In this document: piece by piece, positions 15,042-28,900 of the stretch
Position numbering within the stretch: position 1 is the stretch's first letter
Layout of the letters: every line of letters starts with the position of its first letter
Assembly: GCF_030811685.1 (NCBI RefSeq)
Contig: NZ_JAUSRF010000005.1
Location: forward strand, 186,001-250,000
Origin: Neorhizobium huautlense
Lineage (GTDB): Bacteria; Pseudomonadota; Alphaproteobacteria; Rhizobiales; Rhizobiaceae
Length of the DNA stretch: 64,000 nucleotides
Reading direction: 5' to 3'
Program-made: the position numbers and the translations under genes
Notes under the pieces: model-generated
Told to the model about the DNA's origin: nothing
Databases searched by the model: none
What the model saw: only the letters and a program-made list of their open reading frames with translations

Positions 15042-16520
15042 TTACTGAGCACTCGCCAATTCGGGCTTCACGTAGATCACCGCCGCGCCGCCGGCCTCGT
15101 TCCACAGCGCCTTCATGCGCGTGGAAATCTCGGCAACGCTTTCCTTGGTCGTCAGACCGCGCGGAAATGGATCGACGCCGAGCGAGGCATAGACATTGGC
15201 ATAGGCATTCTGCATGTCGGCATAGGCCATATCGAGCTTGGCGTCGGCCACCAGCGCGTTCATCTCCTCGCGGATAAGGATCTGTTCGCTGGTCTTCTGC
15301 GCATTCGTTTCTGCCCGCACCTGGGTGAGAATGCGGTGTGAGACGTTGGAAAGGGCTGCCGCCGTCGAATAGGATTTGTTGAGATGGGCAAATCGGGCGC
15401 GGCTGATATGAACCTGCGTCATGACGGCCATGGCGACTGACAAGGCACGTGCATCCAGCACTTCCTTTTCCGCCTCGATCTTCCTGTTCGTCGCCGGCAG
15501 GGCAAACAGCTTCATCGCGTTGAAGCTCACCTTCGCGCCCCAGGAGGCCCAGTTGGGATCGGTGATGAAGTCGTTGCTGTCGTAGTTCTTGCCGGCATAA
15601 ACACTGAAGCCCGGCAGAATATCGAGAAGGGCTGCATTGACCTCCTGGTCGTTGATGCGCATGCGGTAGGCGACTTCGCGCATTTCCGGACGGTTCGATG
15701 CGGCGATGCGGTACATTTCCGACAGATCGTTGGGCACGCTCAGTTTCGGCCTGCTGCGTTTGGGCAGCGACAGCGTGAATTCAGTGCCGGGGGTGACGTT
15801 CATCAGCGCTGCCAGCTGGCTCTTGGCGACCCTCAGTTCGCCCTCGAGCTGCTCCACTTCGCGCTTCACTTCGATCAATTCGCGCTCATAGGTCAGCGCC
15901 ACCAGCGGAGATGCTTCGCCGCTACCGGAAAGGCCGCGGGTTTCGCGCAGTGCCCTTGCGACACGTCCTTCGAGCGCGCGCATGCGGCCGACGAGGCGCT
16001 GGTAGCTCGCTGCCCGCCAATAAGCGGTGCGCACGTCCTCGATCACCTTGTTGACGATGCGGCGTTTCATCTCTTCCTGGATCAGCGCCTGATCCGCTGC
16101 CTGCTTGGCGCGGACATAGGAAAGGCCGAAATCGAGAATGTTCCAGGAGAAGGTCAGGTCGGCGGTGCGCACATTCGGGTCGCGGGTGGACGGTGTCGAA
16201 GGATCGCCCTCGTCACGTCCGGCATAACCGGCGCCGGTCACCAGTTTCGGCAGTGCGGCGTAGCTCACGAGGTCGGCTTCACGGAGCTTCAACGAAGCCT
16301 CCATGATTTCCACCTTCGTATCCAGGTTGTATTTCAGCGCCCGCGCCATGGCTTCGTAAAGATCGATCGAACCGGTGATGGGTTCCTGATTGGCCGTCGC
16401 CCGCACCAGCTTGTCATTGGCGAAGGAAACATTGGCCTCGGCCTTTAGCGGTTCGGTTTTCACCGAGCATCCAACTGCAATCAAACTGACCGGCAGGATC
16501 CATAAATAGGGAAATTTCAC
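15042..16520 (-). CDS. TolC-family outer-membrane lipoprotein, first gene of export cassette
   Basis: A 492-residue outer-membrane-factor protein. The start is GTG 16520, with GAGG seven bases before it. The N terminus is a lipoprotein signal (LWILPVSLIAVGCS), so Cys18 should be lipidated. The body has the duplicated TolC pattern of long amphipathic helices, including SIDLYEAMARALKYNLDTKV, AYWRAASYQRLVGRMRALEG and PEMREVAYRMRINDQEVNAAL, with WNILDFGLSYVRAKQAA, and a matching second half (WASWGAKVSFNAMKLFALPA). These proteins form trimeric ducts through the outer membrane. It leads the minus-strand cassette and diverges from the giant exoprotein gene across 438 bases, the arrangement expected of a dedicated exit duct. 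Confidence 0.87.
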   Translation of the reverse strand: MKFPYLWILPVSLIAVGCSVKTEPLKAEANVSFANDKLVRATANQEPITGSIDLYEAMARALKYNLDTKVEIMEASLKLREADLVSYAALPKLVTGAGYAGRDEGDPSTPSTRDPNVRTADLTFSWNILDFGLSYVRAKQAADQALIQEEMKRRIVNKVIEDVRTAYWRAASYQRLVGRMRALEGRVARALRETRGLSGSGEASPLVALTYERELIEVKREVEQLEGELRVAKSQLAALMNVTPGTEFTLSLPKRSRPKLSVPNDLSEMYRIAASNRPEMREVAYRMRINDQEVNAALLDILPGFSVYAGKNYDSNDFITDPNWASWGAKVSFNAMKLFALPATNRKIEAEKEVLDARALSVAMAVMTQVHISRARFAHLNKSYSTAAALSNVSHRILTQVRAETNAQKTSEQILIREEMNALVADAKLDMAYADMQNAYANVYASLGVDPFPRGLTTKESVAEISTRMKALWNEAGGAAVIYVKPELASAQ

Positions 16521-16958
16521 CGTTACACCTCAATTACGACCCGCAAAAATACCCGTCGCCGAAAGCCGACAGGCGCCGCGGGCGTCATCGCGCATGACAG
16601 GTCAACCTAGACGCGGCCATCCGTGAACAGCGAAAACCCAGGGCTGATTTAAGATTTACGAATATGATTAATAAGACGCTAACATATTAGCGCTTATGAA
16701 CGTGTAGGCATCAAAAAACCTCCCGTGAAGGATGAGGAAGTGTGAATGGTGTTTTTCGTGATGTGCCGGAAAAATACGGGTTTTCCAAAACATCATGTAT
16801 TGCTAAAATTGATAGTAGCTGTTTGTAATTTGGTAAACAACTGAATCCTAATATTCGGTTCCGGTTAATGCGATCGCTGATGCCAGGCGGGGCGAAAACC
16901 CCGCCGGCGCAAAGCCTGGGCGTTATGTCCGGGCCATTCATGCGCGGGAAGGTAAGCC
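16521..16958. promoter_or_regulatory. Divergent control region between export cassette and giant exoprotein gene
   Basis: This 438-base AT-rich gap holds no credible gene. It contains three inverted repeats: a 16-bp palindrome at 16677-16692 (CGCTAA, 4-base gap, TTAGCG), a nested pair at 16759-16795 (TGATGT/ACATCA enclosing GGAAAA/TTTTCC with matched 3-base internal loops), and a GC-rich pair of overlapping hairpins at 16883-16919 in the probable leader of the giant gene. A TAATAT at 16849-16854 could be the -10 of that gene, although no good -35 lies in front of it. The GTG of the TolC-like gene and the ATG of the giant gene both have good ribosome-binding sites. The layout suits co-regulation of substrate and exporter. 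Confidence 0.5.
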
Positions 16959-19900
16959 ATGAACGAGCATTTCACTCGCCCGAAAAAGCCTCTTTCGAAG
17001 AAAAAGGCGAAACCACAGAAGGCGAGAGGACAGGACCGCCTCGGTTCCATGCTGATGGAGCTCGAGCAGCGCATTGCGTTCGATGCCGCCGGTGCAGCAA
17101 CGGTCGAACATGCTCAGGAAAAGGATCAATCCGCAACGCATGACACCGCCGCTAAGACGGTTTCCGACACGCGCGACAGCGACGCGCTTACGCGCGCGCT
17201 GGCGGCCGCGGCCGAAGGCGCGCATGCGGATGTACAACCCACGACTGAAGCCGCCGCCTCCGATGCCGGCCGGCAGGTCGTCGTGGTCGATAGCTCGGTG
17301 CCGAACTACGAATCACTTCTGGCGGGCATCGAAGGCGATTTCGACGTCGTCGTTCTGGAAAAGGGACGCGATGGTGTCGAACAGCTGGCCGAAGCGTTGC
17401 GCGGCCTCGACAATGTCCAGTCAATCCACATCATTTCCCACGGTGACGAAGGGCGCCTCTATCTCGGCACGGCGACGCTGACGGTCGAATCGATGGCCGA
17501 CGAATATGCCGACGAGCTGCAGAGCCTGCGCTCCTCGCTGAGGGACGACGCCGATATCCTCATCTACGGCTGCGATTTTGCCCGTGGCGAGCTGGGCGAA
17601 AGTGCTGCCCGGATGATGAGCTACCAGACCGGCGCAGATATCGCCGCGTCGGACGATACGACCGGTGCCACGACCAAAGGCGGCGACTGGACGCTGGAAT
17701 ATCGGTATGGCGAGGTGACCACCAAGTCGATCATCTCCGCCGATGCGCAGGAACATTACGCCGAACTGCTCAATGTGCAGGCTTCGGTCGGCAGCGGTGC
17801 CGTGCTCGTTTCCTCGGAGCGCACGATCTACAGCGTCGATCTGGCTACCGGCAAGGCGACGGCGATTACGGTCGTACCCGCCACAGTCGGCGGCATAACC
17901 ATGTCAGACACCATCAATTCGCTCGCCGTCGATCAGGCGAACGGCCTGATTTATTATACCGATTCCGCATCTGTGAACACCAACAGGGCGTTGTTCGCCT
18001 ACGACTTCATCAACAACAACCATATCCTCATCGACAACGATCTGGGCAGCAACGGCGCCCTCACCAATGTCGTCATCGGCACGCGCGGCGTCGGCAGCGG
18101 TGCGGCGGCCTTCAATGCCGGATCGCTCTTCCTCGGGGTCGAGTCAGGTGCCGGCGATGCGCAGATCTGGCGCCTGACATTTTCGGCCGACGGCAGGACG
18201 CTGGCCGGGGTTTCGACTTTCGGCTCCAACCTTGCCAGCACCGACTGGGGCGATTTCGCCATCGATACCGCCAACGGCAACCTGCTCAGCATCACCGGCA
18301 CGGGCATCACGCGTTTCAACCTGACCACCGGCGCTGCGGTCGCCGGCACGTTCACAAACCCGGGCGGTACCCAGGGCGCCACGGATGCGGCCGGCAATTC
18401 CTATGTCGTCGGTACACTGACCACCGGCGGCACGCCGATCATCCAGCGTTTCAACCCGACGACGGGCGCAACAATCGGCTCGGCGCTGACGATCACCACC
18501 AATGGCACGACGGCGCTGGCAACCGCGGTCAGCGATGCCGCTACCTGGACGCCACCGACCGCGTCCATCGGCGATATCGTGTTCGATGACAACAACGGTA
18601 ACGGTACGTTTGATGCCGGCGTCGATGGCGGCATCTCCGGTGTCACGGTGCAACTGGTCGATGACGTCAACAACAATGGTGTCGCCGATGCCGGCGAGCG
18701 TGTGATCGCGACCGACACGACCAACATCAATGGCGCCTATCTGTTCACCGGTGTCTTGCCGGGCCAGTATGTCGTGCGTGTCACCGATACCAATGGTGCA
18801 CTCGGCACCGCGCCGGCCACGACCGCAACGACCCGTACCGTGTCGATCGGTGCCATTGGCGCATCGGTGTTGAGCGCCGATTTCGGTTATAACGCCGTTG
18901 GCCCTACCATCGACCTCAACTCAGGCACGGTAACGCAGGAAATCGTCGGCAATGGCGCCAATCCCGGCGGAAGCGGCTGGACTGTTTCCGGCACGGGCAG
19001 CATCGTGAACGGCGGTTTTGCCTGGACGAATTCCGCGGCAACCGGCACCATCACGCAGACCGGCCTGTCCGGCTGGAACGACGGGCTTGCCCCTTCCGGC
19101 GCGACACAGCTGACGTTCGACGTCGGCTGGAGCAACAATGCGACTATCCTTGGCGTATCGACGGATAACACGACACCAGCCACGCTCGAAATTTCCATCG
19201 GCGGGGTTGTCTATGCGCGCGTTTCCACGGGCGTCGTGGGTGGCAACCCGAACACTGCGACAATCACCTACCTGAACGGTGCGAGTGGTTCGCCGACGAC
19301 CGTCGCTGCTTCCGCCGTCAACACCGCCGCCTGGACCCGTACGGCCGTGACGATCAACCTGCCGTCCACGGTCAGCGCCTCGGGCCCGCTGGTGTTCAGC
19401 TACAATTCCACCGGTGGCCTTCTGGGCCTTGCGCCGAGCACGGACGACATTTTCGTCGATAATGTCAGCGCGCTGACCAATGTCGATGCTGTTGCCGGCA
19501 ACAATTACGCGGCCACCTATACCGAAAATGGTGCAGCCGTGAACATCGCGGCTGTTGCCGCCAGCGTGCGCGATCTCGACAGCGCCAACATGCGCTCGGC
19601 AACGATCGTTCTGACCAATGCCCAAGCCGGAGACCTGCTGGCGTTGGGCAGTCTGCCCTCCGGCATCACCGGCAGCATCGACAATTCGGTTGCCGGCCAG
19701 ATCACCATCAACCTGACGGGCAACGCCACCAAGGCCGCTTATGCGACGGCGATCCGCAACATCACCTTCTCCAATTCCGGCGATACGCCGGCGACGACGG
19801 ACCGGATCATCAACGTTTCGGTCAATGATGGCGCGATTTCGTCGCCGCTTGCAACCGCCACGATCAGCGTCATCGCCGTCAACGACGATCCGGTAAATAC

Positions 19901-22900
19901 CCTGCCGGCCGGCGGCTGGACGACCAATGAAGATACCAATGTCACGCTGACCGGCCTGTCGATCGCCGATCCGGATGCCGGCACCGGTGCGATGACGGTC
20001 ACGCTCTCGGTCGGCACGGGCACGCTTCTGGCTACCAGTAGCGGCGGGGTTACTGTCACCGGTTCGGGCAGCTCCATCACGCTGACCGGCACGCTCACCG
20101 CCATCAACGCCTATCTCGCCGGCTCGTCCGCGCCGGTCTATGTGCCCGTTGCCGATGCGAACGGTGCAGTCACTCTGACCATGGTCACCAATGATGGCGG
20201 CAATACCGGCATCGGCGGCGTCAAGACCGATACCGACACCCGCACGATCACCATCAATCCCGTCAACGACGCCCCGATCCTCGATCTCGACAGCACGGTT
20301 GCCGGCACGGGTTTTGCCACATCCTACACGGAAAATGCAGCCGGCGTTGCCATCACCTCGGCTGCCGGCACATCGGTCATCGATGTCGACAATACCAACA
20401 TGGCTTCGGCGACCGTGGTCATTACCAACGGTCAGGCGGGTGACATCCTTGCCATGGCATCGACCTTGCCCGGCAATATCACCGTTTCCTATAACGCCGC
20501 CACCTTCACGCTGACGCTGACCGGTTCCGACACCAAGGCCAATTACCAGAGCTATCTGGCGCAGGTGCGTTATTCCAGCACGTCGGACAATCCGACCAAT
20601 GGCGGCACCGCCACCAGCCGTTCGATCAATGTCACCGTCAGCGACGGCGCGCTCAATTCCAACACGGCCGTCGCCACTGTTGCCGTCACGGCCGTCAACG
20701 ATGCACCGGTCAACACCATTCCTGTCGGCTGGACCACGAACGAGGATACCAGCGTCGCGCTGACCGGCCTTGCCGTCACCGATCTCGATGCCGCATCCGG
20801 CACCATCACCGTGCGCCTGTCGGTCCCGACGGGCGTGCTGACTGCCACGGCCGGCGGCAGCGTCGGGGTCACCGGTTCGGGCACCGGCATCCTCACGCTC
20901 ACCGGCACGCTTGCCAATATCAACGCCTATCTCGCCAGCGCCTCGGCGCCGGTTTACGTGCCGGTGGCCGATGCGAACGGAGCGGTGACCCTGACCATGA
21001 CCACCAATGACGGTGGCAATACCGGCGGCGGCGCACTGACCGATACCGACACCGCAACCATCACCATCACCCCCGTCAATGACGCGCCGACGCTTGATCT
21101 CAGCGCCGGCGGTTCGGGCACGGGCTATTCCACCAGTTATACGGAAAACGGCACGGGCGTCGCGATTGCCGCCTCTGACGTCGTTATCGCCGATGTCGAT
21201 AACGGCACCATGGCGTCGCTCCGGGTGCAGATCACCAATGGGCAGGCGGGCGACCTTCTTTCCGTCGCAGGCTCGCTGCCTCCGGGCATCACCATCCAGA
21301 GCTACGATTCCGCCACCTTCACGCTGACCCTGTCCGGTTCCGCCAGCATCAGTGCCTATCAGACGGCGCTGCAGCAGATCCGGTATTTGTCCAGCTCGGA
21401 AAATCCATCGACGGTTACCCGCAATATCAGCGTGACCGTCAATGACGGCGGGCTGAATTCCAACACTGCGATTGCATCCGTCAACGTCATTGCCGTCAAC
21501 GACGCGCCGGTCAACACCGTGCCGGGGGCGCAGTCGATCCCCGAAGACACCATGACGGCGATATCAGGCGTGCAGGTCGGCGATGTCGACAGCACCAATG
21601 TCACTGTCACGCTCACCGTCAACAACGGTATTCTGTCGCCCACCGTGACCAATTCCGGCACGGTCACCGGCGTCGGTACCTCCACCGTTACTGTTTCCGG
21701 CACATTGGCGCAGGTGAATGCCGTTCTCGCCTCGCTGCGGTATCAGGGCAATGCCGATTTCAACGGCTCCGACACGCTGACGATCGTTACCTCGGATGGT
21801 GCGCTCACCGATACCGACACGGTGGCGATCACCGTGACACCGGTGGCGGACGCCACCAATGACACGATCGCGGCGACGGAAGATACGCCCGTTTCCTTCA
21901 ACGTTCTGACCGGCACCGGCGGCGCCACCGCCGATACCTTTGCCAATCCCGGCCGGTTCGTCAGCGCCATTACCCAGCCGCCGGCGGGCCAGGGCACCGT
22001 CACCTTCAATGCCGACGGCACGATCACCTATACGCCGACTGCCAATTTCAACGGCCAGACGACCTTCACCTACACGGTCAATTCCGGCGGCGTGCTGGAA
22101 ACCGCGACCGTCACCATCAACGTCGCTGCCGTCAACGATGCGCCGGTCAATACGTTGCCGGGCGCCGGCTGGACGACCAACGAGGATGTCGCAGTCGCGC
22201 TGAGCGGCCTTTCCGTCACCGATGTCGATGCCGGTACCGGCACGATGACGATCACGCTGTCGGTCGGCAGCGGCACGATCACTGCTGCCAATGCGGGTGG
22301 TGTCACGGTTGCCAATTCCGGCACCTCCACCATCACGCTCACCGGCACGCTTGCCAGCCTCAATGCCTATCTCGCCTCGGCTTCGGTGCCGCTTTACAAT
22401 CCTGCCGCCAATGCCAACGGTTCCGTCACCCTGACGATGACCACCAATGATGGCGGCAATACCGGGTCCGGCGGTCCGCTCACCGATATCGATACGCGCA
22501 CGATCACCATCGCCGCCGTCAACGATGCGCCGGTCAATACCCTGCCGCCGACCTTCACGGTGCCGGAGGATACCGCCCTCAGCCTCGCCGGCCTCGTGAT
22601 CAGCGATGTGGATGCGGCAAGCGGCACGATGACGGTCGTTCTTTCCGTCAATTCCGGCCTGCTTTCGGCGACTGCAGGCGGCAGTGTCACCGTCAATGGT
22701 TCGGGCACCGCCACGCTGACGCTGACCGGCACGCTCACCAATATCAATGCCTATCTCGCGAGCGCCGCGACACGCCCGGTCTTCACGCCTACCGCCGATT
22801 TCAACGGCAATGTCACGCTGACCATGACCACCAGCGACGGCGGCAATACCGGCTCCGGTGGTACGCTGACGGATGTCGATACCTCGATCATCACGGTTAC

Positions 22901-25900
22901 CCCGGTCAATGACGCACCGGTTCTCGATCTCGATGCGTCCGGTGCCGGCACCGGTTATTCCACCAGCTATACGGAAAAGGGTGCGGGCGTTTCCGTCGTC
23001 GATACCGACGTGTCGATCATCGATATCGACAATGCCAACATGTCCGGTGCGGTGATCACCATCACCAATGCGGTGGCCGGCGACGTCCTTTTCGTTAATG
23101 GCACGCTGCCATCCGGCATCACGGCCAGCTACGATCCTGCCAATTCCCGCCTGACCTTGTCCGGTTCCGCCAGCAAGGCGGATTACCAGACGGCATTGCA
23201 GCAGGTTCTTTATCGCTCGACTTCCAGCGATCCCGGCTCCACGCCGCGCAGCATTTCCGTGACCGTCAGTGACGGTGCGCTCAATTCCAATATCGCCGTC
23301 ACCACGGTTACGGTCATCCCCGTCAACGATGCGCCGGTCAACGGCCTGCCTGCGACCTTCAGCGTCAACGAAGACACGCAGCTGACGCTGTCCGGCATCA
23401 CGCTCGCCGATCCCGATGCCGGCACGGGCACGATGACCGTCACCTTCGCGGTCAATTCCGGCACCTTGTCGGCGACCGGGGCCAATGGCGTCACGGTCTC
23501 CGGCACGGGCACGGCCTCGATCACGCTAACCGGCACGCTTGCCAATATCAACGCCTTCCTCGGCTCGGCGGCTGCGCCAAAATACAATCCGGTTGCCGAT
23601 TTCAACGGTTCCGTCACACTGTCCATGACCAGCAGCGACGGCAGCCTGACGGATGTCGATACCAGCACGATCACCGTCGTGCCGGTCGCCGATATCGTCA
23701 ACGATACGGCCACGACTGCGGAAGACACGGCGGTCGCCATCAATGTTTCCGCCAACGACACGTTCTCGAACGCCAACCGCACCATCACCGCCGTCAACGG
23801 CACAGCCATTGCCGTCAATGGCTCCGTCGCCGTCCCGAACGGTACGGTTCGCCTCAATGCCAACGGCACGCTGACCTTCACGCCGGCCGCCGATTACAAT
23901 GGCCCCGCGAGCTTCACCTATACGGTCTCCTCCGGTGGCGTTTCGGAAACCGGCACGGTCAATGTCACGGTCACCCCGGTCAATGACGCTCCGGTCAACA
24001 CCGTGCCAGGCAGCCAGACCACGGCCGAAGATACATCGCTTGCCGTCAGCGGCATTTCTGTCACCGATATCGATGGCGACACCCTGACCACGACGGTCAG
24101 CGTCACCCGCGGCACGATCACGGTCACCGGAGCTTCGGGCGCCACGATCGGCAACAACAACAGTGGCACCGTCACGATCAGCGGCAGCGCTAGCGCCGTC
24201 AACGCGGTGCTCGCCAGCCTGCGCTACAATCCGAACGCCGATTACAACGGCTCCGACACGATCACCGTCGTCACCACGGATGGCACTGCCAGCGATACCG
24301 ATACGATCGGCATCACCATCACGCCGGTGGCCGATATCGTTGCCGATACGGTGACGACGCTGGAAGATACGCCGATCACCTTCAACGCCATTACCGGTGT
24401 GGGTGGCGGCTCGGCCGACAATTTCGAAGGCACCCCGGTCCTCACCAGCGTCACCCAGCCGCCGGCAGGCCAGGGCACAGTCACCTTCAATGCCAATGGC
24501 ACGATCACCTACACGCCGGCACAGGATTTCAACGGCCAGACGACTTTCACCTACACCGTCACCTCGGGCGGTGTCACGGAAACCGCAACGATCAACGTGA
24601 ATGTCACGCCGGTCAACGATGCGCCGGTCAACACCGTGCCGGGCAGCCAGACCATGACGGAAGACGGCACGCTGGTCTTCTCGTCGGGCGCGGGCAATGC
24701 CATCACCGTCGGCGATGTTGATGACAGCAACCTGACGGTCACCATCACTGCCGCCAACGGCACGTTCTCGCTGTCCGGTATTGGGGGCCTGACCTTCACC
24801 ACTGGTAACGGCACATCGAATACCACGATGACCTTCTCCGGCTCGAAGGCGGCGATCAATGCCGCCCTTGCCGGCGCAAGTTATGCGCCGACCGCCGATT
24901 ATTACGGCACCGCCGGCGGCATCACCATTTCCACCACCGACGGCAAGGTCGGCTCGCCCACCGTTTCCAGTATCGCCGTCACGGTCACCGGCGTCGCCGA
25001 TATTGTCGATGACACCGCCTCCACGGCCGAAAACACGGCAGTGGCGATTTCCGTCCTCGCCAATGACAGTTTTGAAAATGCCGGCCGTACCATCACCGCT
25101 GTTGGCGGCGTGGCCATCACTGCCGGTGGCGCGCCGGTTACCGTTGCCAATGGTCAGGTTCAGCTGACCGCCGGCGGGCAGCTCATCTTCACGCCGAACA
25201 ATGCCTATGCCGGCGTCACCTCGTTCAGCTATACGGTCACGTCGGGTGGTGCCACCGAAACGGCGAATGTCACGGTCGCGGTTGCTGCCGTCAACAAGCC
25301 GCCGGTCAACACGCTGCCGCCAACCTTCACCACGCTGGAAGACAATGCGCTTTCGCTCGTCGGCCTGTCGATCACCGATCCGGATGCCGGTAGCGGCAAT
25401 GTCACCGTCACGCTTTCGGTCGGTTCCGGCATACTCACCGCGACCACGGCCAACGGCGTCACGGTCGATGGCAGCGCCACCGGCACGATCACGCTGACCG
25501 GCAGCCTGTCGGCCATCAATGCCTATCTGAACAGCGCCACCAATCGCCCAAGCTTCACGCCCGCAGCAAACTCGGTTGCCGGCGTGACGCTCACGATGAC
25601 CACCAATGATAACGGCAATACCGGCGGTCCGGCGCTGACCGATATCGATACCGCGACCATCAGCATCACGCCGGTCAACGACGCACCTTCCGGCGCCGAC
25701 AAGACCGTGACGATTGCGGAAGACGGCAGCTACACGTTCGCGGTCGCCGATTTCGGATTTTCCGATCCGAACGACAATCCGGCGAATGCGCTTTCCGGCG
25801 TGGTCATCACCACCCTTCCTGGCAATGGCACGCTGACGCTGGGCGGCAATGCCGTCACCGCTGGCCAGTTCATCGCCGCCGGCAGTCTCGGCAATCTCGT

Positions 25901-28900
25901 CTTCACGCCGGCCGCCAATGCCAACGGCACGGCGCTTGCCGCCTTCACCTTCCAGGTGCGCGACAATGGCGGCACTGCAAACGGCGGCATCGATACCGAT
26001 CAGTCGCCGAACACGATCACCTTCAACGTCACGGCGGTCAATGACGCACCGGTCAACAACCTGCCGGGCAGTTTTGTCACCGATGAGGATACGTCCTTCG
26101 CGCTGACCGGCATTTCCGTCACCGATGTCGATGCCGGCGCCAATCCGATCACGGTGACGCTCAGTGTCAATTCGGGTACACTGTCGGCAACGGCTGCGGG
26201 CGGCGTTAGCGTGTCCGGCACCGGCACTGCCTCGATCACGCTTACAGGCACGGTCAACCAGATCAACGCCTATCTGGCGTCGGCCAACCGCCCGCTGTTT
26301 GCACCGGCGCTCAATGCCAATGGCAGCGTCACGCTGACCATGGTCACCAATGATGGCGGCAATACCGGTGCCGGCGGCGCGCTTTCGGATACGGACACCT
26401 CGGTCATCACGGTCAACCCGGTCAATGACGCGCCGGTCGGCGCACCGGGCAGCTACACGATCAACGAGGATACCGTCCTCAACGGCACGTTGCCGGTCGC
26501 AACCGATGTCGATGGCGATACGCTGACCTATTCCGCCGGTGGCACCGCACCCGCCCATGGCACGCTCGTTGTCAATTCCAACGGCACCTTCACCTACACG
26601 CCGGCCGCCAATTACAACGGTTCCGACACATTCACCTACCGTGTCAGCGACGGCAAGGTTTCGGTCGAATACACGGTCACGGTCGGCATCACGCCGGTCA
26701 ACGATGCGCCGGTCGCTGCCAATGATGCGGCAAGCATTCTTGCGACCGGTACCGCCTCCATCAACGTTCTCGCCAACGATACCGATGTCGATGGTGATGT
26801 GCTGTCCGTCGTGCAGGTCAACGGTTCGGCGGGTGGCGTCGGCCTTGCGGTCGCCGGCAGCGGCGGCGGCACGTTCACGATCGGCGCAAACGGTCAGGCG
26901 GTCTTCAATCCGGGTGCTGCCTTTGTCGATCTCGCAGCCGGCCAGACCCGCACCTCCTCGGTCACCTACCAGGTGTCGGACGGCAAGGGCGGCACGTCCT
27001 TTGCGACCTTCACCGTCACTGTCACCGGTGTCAACGATGCGCCGGTCTCCACGCCGATCGCCAACCAGTCCGGTGCCGATGCGCAGTCGGTCTACCTCAA
27101 TGTCGCGGGCAATTTCTCCGATCCCGATAGCGGCGATACGCTGACCTTCAGCCAGACGGGCCTGCCGTTCGGCCTTTCCATCAGCACGGCCGGCGTCATC
27201 ACCGGCACGATCGATCGTAGCGCCAGCGTCGGAAGTCCCTATTCGGTGACCGTGACCGCCACCGATGGCGGCGGCGCGCAGGTTAGCCGCACCTTCACCT
27301 GGACCATCACCAACCCGGCGCCTTCAGCTATCGACGACACGGCGGCGACCACCGAAAACGCCAATGTTTCCGGCAATGTCATCACCAATGACAGCGATCC
27401 GGATGGTGATCCGATCGTGGTTTCGGCCGTCGGCGGTTCGGCTGCGGGCATCGGGGCAGCAGTGACCGGCTCGAATGGCGGCACTTTCACCATCGGCGCC
27501 AATGGCGCTTATGTCTTCAACCCCGGCACCGCCTTCGATAATCTGGCCGCCGGCCAGACCCGCACCACATCCGTCACTTACACGATCTCGGACGGGCAGG
27601 GCGGCACGGCGACGGCGACGCTGACCGTCACGGTCACCGGCACCAATGATGCACCGGTCGCCGTCAACGACACGTTCACCACCAACGAAGACCAGCCGAT
27701 CACCTTCGACGTTCGCAGCAATGACAGCGATGTCGACGGCGGCACGCTTTCGGTCACGCAGATCAACGGCATCAACATCACGGCCGGCAACAGCGTCACC
27801 GTCACCAACGGCTCTGTCACGCTCAATGCCAACGGCACGTTGACCTTCACCCCGAATGCCAATGCCAATGGCGGGGTCAGCTTCACGTACACTCTGTCCG
27901 ACGGGCAGGGCGCCACGGCTACGGCCACCGTCAACGGCACGATTATTCCGGTTCAGGATCCGCCGGTCGCGGCCGACGACACGTTCACGACGGCGGAGGA
28001 TACGCCCGCCACCTTCGATGTGCGCCTCAACGACAGCGATCCGGACAACGACCCGCTCACCGTCACGCAGATCAATGGCAGCGCCATCTCGGTCGGTGGC
28101 AGTGTCACCGTCACCGGCGGCCGCGTCACGCTGAATGCCAATGGCACGCTCACGTTTACGCCGAGCCTGAACTATAACGGCAACCCGTCCTTCACCTACA
28201 CGATCTCGGACGGCAACGGGAACACCGCGACGGCCACCGTCAACGGCACGGTCACGCCGGTTCAGGATCCGCCGGTCGCCGTCAACGACACGTTCACGAC
28301 GGCGGAAGACACCGCCGTCACCTTCGATGTGCGCCTCAACGACAGCGACCCGGACAGTGATCCGCTCACCGTGACGCAGATCAACGGCACCAACATAACG
28401 GCCGGCAACAGCATCGCGATAACGGGCGGCACCGTTACCCTCAACGCCAACGGCACGCTGACCTTTACGCCTGCCGCCAACTATTTCGGCAGCCCGTCCT
28501 TCAATTACACCCTGTCCGACGGGCAGGGGAACACGGCGACCGCTACCGTCAACGGCACGGTGACGCCGGTCAACGATGCGCCTGTCGCCGGCAATGACAC
28601 GTTCTCGACGGCGGAAGACAATGCGGTCGATATTTCCGTCCTCACCAATGACAGCGATATCGATGGCGACACGTTGACGATCAGCCAGGTCAATGGCAGC
28701 GCTATCGCGGTCGGTTCGTCGGTATTCGTCAGCAATGGCAGCGTTCGCCTCAATGCCAATGGCACGCTGACCTTCACGCCGGCTGCCAACTATAACGGCC
28801 CAATTTCGTTCAACTATACGGTTTCGGACGGCAATGGCGGATCGGCAACCGCGACGGTTTCCGGTAACGTTACCCCGGTCAATGATGCGCCCACCGTCGT

